A DNA stretch of 61,012 nt. It comes from Oscillospiraceae bacterium (lineage in GTDB: Bacteria; Bacillota; Clostridia; Oscillospirales; Oscillospiraceae). Below the pieces are notes generated by a model. It worked only from the letters and a program-made list of their open reading frames with translations, was not told the DNA's origin and ran no database searches. Below, piece after piece: positions 60,287-61,012 of this stretch (position 1 is the stretch's first letter; each line of letters begins with the position of its first letter). Made by a program: the position numbers and the translations under genes. Where the stretch lies: contig JAAWQM010000011.1 in the NCBI GenBank assembly GCA_022800525.1, positions 1 to 61,012 of the forward strand, read 5' to 3'.

Positions 60287-60387
60287 TCGGCTGTTCAAAC
60301 CGTATCAAAATTGCTCAAAAACCCCGGAAAATCAAGGCTTAATAGTGACAAGTAACTATTTGCCGCAGAGGGCGGCGTGACCGAGTG

Positions 60388-61012
60388 TCACGCCGTCTTT
60401 CTGCGTCCATAGGTAGTTTCAGTAATAACAGGTTCGCTGATTTCCGGTACTTCCACTTCCTCCAGGAAGTTGAAAACGATCTTGACCTTCTGCGTCCGCT
60501 TTCCGTTGACCTTTTCCGGGGCGTAGACGATGATCTGCTTGATGAACTCGTTCACGATGGTGGTTGTCAGCTCCGGGATGTCCACGTACTTTTCCAGCAG
60601 GGCAAGGAACTGGTCAACATTGTCCTCCATTTCCTCGCGGGTCGCAACCCAGTCCTCAAGACCGATGACCTCGTTATTGAGCGCCGCCTGCTCCGCCTCA
60701 TAGCCCTCCAGCATCTTCTGGTAACGCTCCTGGCTTAGATCGCCGAGTACCATGTCCTCATAGATACGGGTGATGAGCTTGTCGATGTCCGCCAGCCGCT
60801 TCTTTGATTTCTCCAGCCGCCGCTTGTCCTCCCGGATAGACTTCTCCTGTTCCTCCCTCCGGCACATCAGCCATTCCTCTTGAAAACCCTCCACATCGGC
60901 CCGGATATACTCTGTCACAGCCCGGATGCGCTCAAGCACCACATCCCGCAGAACATCCTCCCGAATATAGTGTGCCGAACAAGTCCCCCGTCCGCTCTTG
61001 TACTTGGCACAG
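60388..61012 (-). CDS. Large serine recombinase, C-terminal part (runs off the window)
   Basis: The frame stays open to the end of the window, so the 5' part with the catalytic serine is missing. Visible are the end of the recombinase zinc-ribbon region (KYKSGRGTCSAHYI), a long coiled coil with KRLADIDKLITRIYEDMVLGDLS and ERYQKMLEGYEAEQ, and a C-terminal DUF4368-like end with VNEFIKQIIVYAPEKV. These mark TnpX-like recombinases of integrative elements in Clostridia. A GGCGTGAC/GTCACGCC hairpin overlaps its stop. rpsI lies 100 bp away, so this is probably an element edge. Confidence 0.88.
   Translation of the reverse strand, partial: CAKYKSGRGTCSAHYIREDVLRDVVLERIRAVTEYIRADVEGFQEEWLMCRREEQEKSIREDKRRLEKSKKRLADIDKLITRIYEDMVLGDLSQERYQKMLEGYEAEQAALNNEVIGLEDWVATREEMEDNVDQFLALLEKYVDIPELTTTIVNEFIKQIIVYAPEKVNGKRTQKVKIVFNFLEEVEVPEISEPVITETTYGRRKTA

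Noticed and set aside
1-61012. CRISPR arrays, tRNA genes, complete insertion sequences
   Set aside because: I looked for regular short repeats, tRNA-like cloverleafs and transposase genes and found none I could support; only a partial serine recombinase at the right end.

Overview
The window looks like the replication-origin region of an anaerobic, spore-forming, low-GC-branch firmicute of the class Clostridia, most likely the Oscillospiraceae (Flavonifractor/Oscillibacter-like). Supporting features are a DnaD/DnaC-type helicase-loading pair, dnaA-oriC-dnaN-yaaA-recF-remB-gyrB-gyrA in the classical firmicute order, ParAB with Spo0J-type parS sites, SpoVAC behind a sigma-G-like promoter, a T-box, a tandem glycine riboswitch, and high-GC coding DNA between AT-rich control regions. 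The genus is inference.

Left edge (1-13 kb): the 5' end of a 16S rRNA gene on the minus strand sits behind four regularly spaced promoters. Next come a YhaN/SMC-like ATPase, a CmpB-type membrane protein, an Mrp/NBP35 Fe-S carrier, a flavodoxin-ferredoxin protein, a small lipoprotein, an Rrf2 regulator, a WYL regulator, an acetyltransferase, an unknown gene with a Dabb partner, and the DnaD-like/DnaC-like pair.

Origin (13.5-24 kb): dnaA, oriC with at least five DnaA boxes, dnaN, yaaA, recF, remB, gyrB, gyrA, a SHOCT protein, a C39-like protein and rnhA, all on the plus strand.

Minus-strand block (24.8-54.9 kb), head-on to a fork leaving oriC rightwards: lrgA-lrgB-alaX; a GH3 lipoprotein; hisS-aspS under an Asp-type T-box; parA-parB-serS-mscL-rsmG-minD and an MGS-like gene; a GH13 amylase; maf-mreC-mreD-pbp2; zapA-U32-dut; and the glycine cleavage operon, whose first gene fuses GcvT to serine hydroxymethyltransferase. 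spoVAC is the main plus-strand gene inside this block. Three parS sites lie within 9 kb of parAB, two of them overlapping gene ends.

Right edge (55-61 kb): zinc-ribbon protein, TatD nuclease, DUF2461 protein, a small unknown, TtcA, rplM-rpsI behind an L13-type leader, and the C-terminal part of a large serine recombinase, which marks the edge of a mobile element.

Several dispersed, hairpin-rich non-coding repeats run through the window. The largest (three copies, about 300-360 bp) and a 75-bp element (two inverted copies) both show paired base changes that keep their stems. They and the GcvT-SHMT fusion are the most interesting items.
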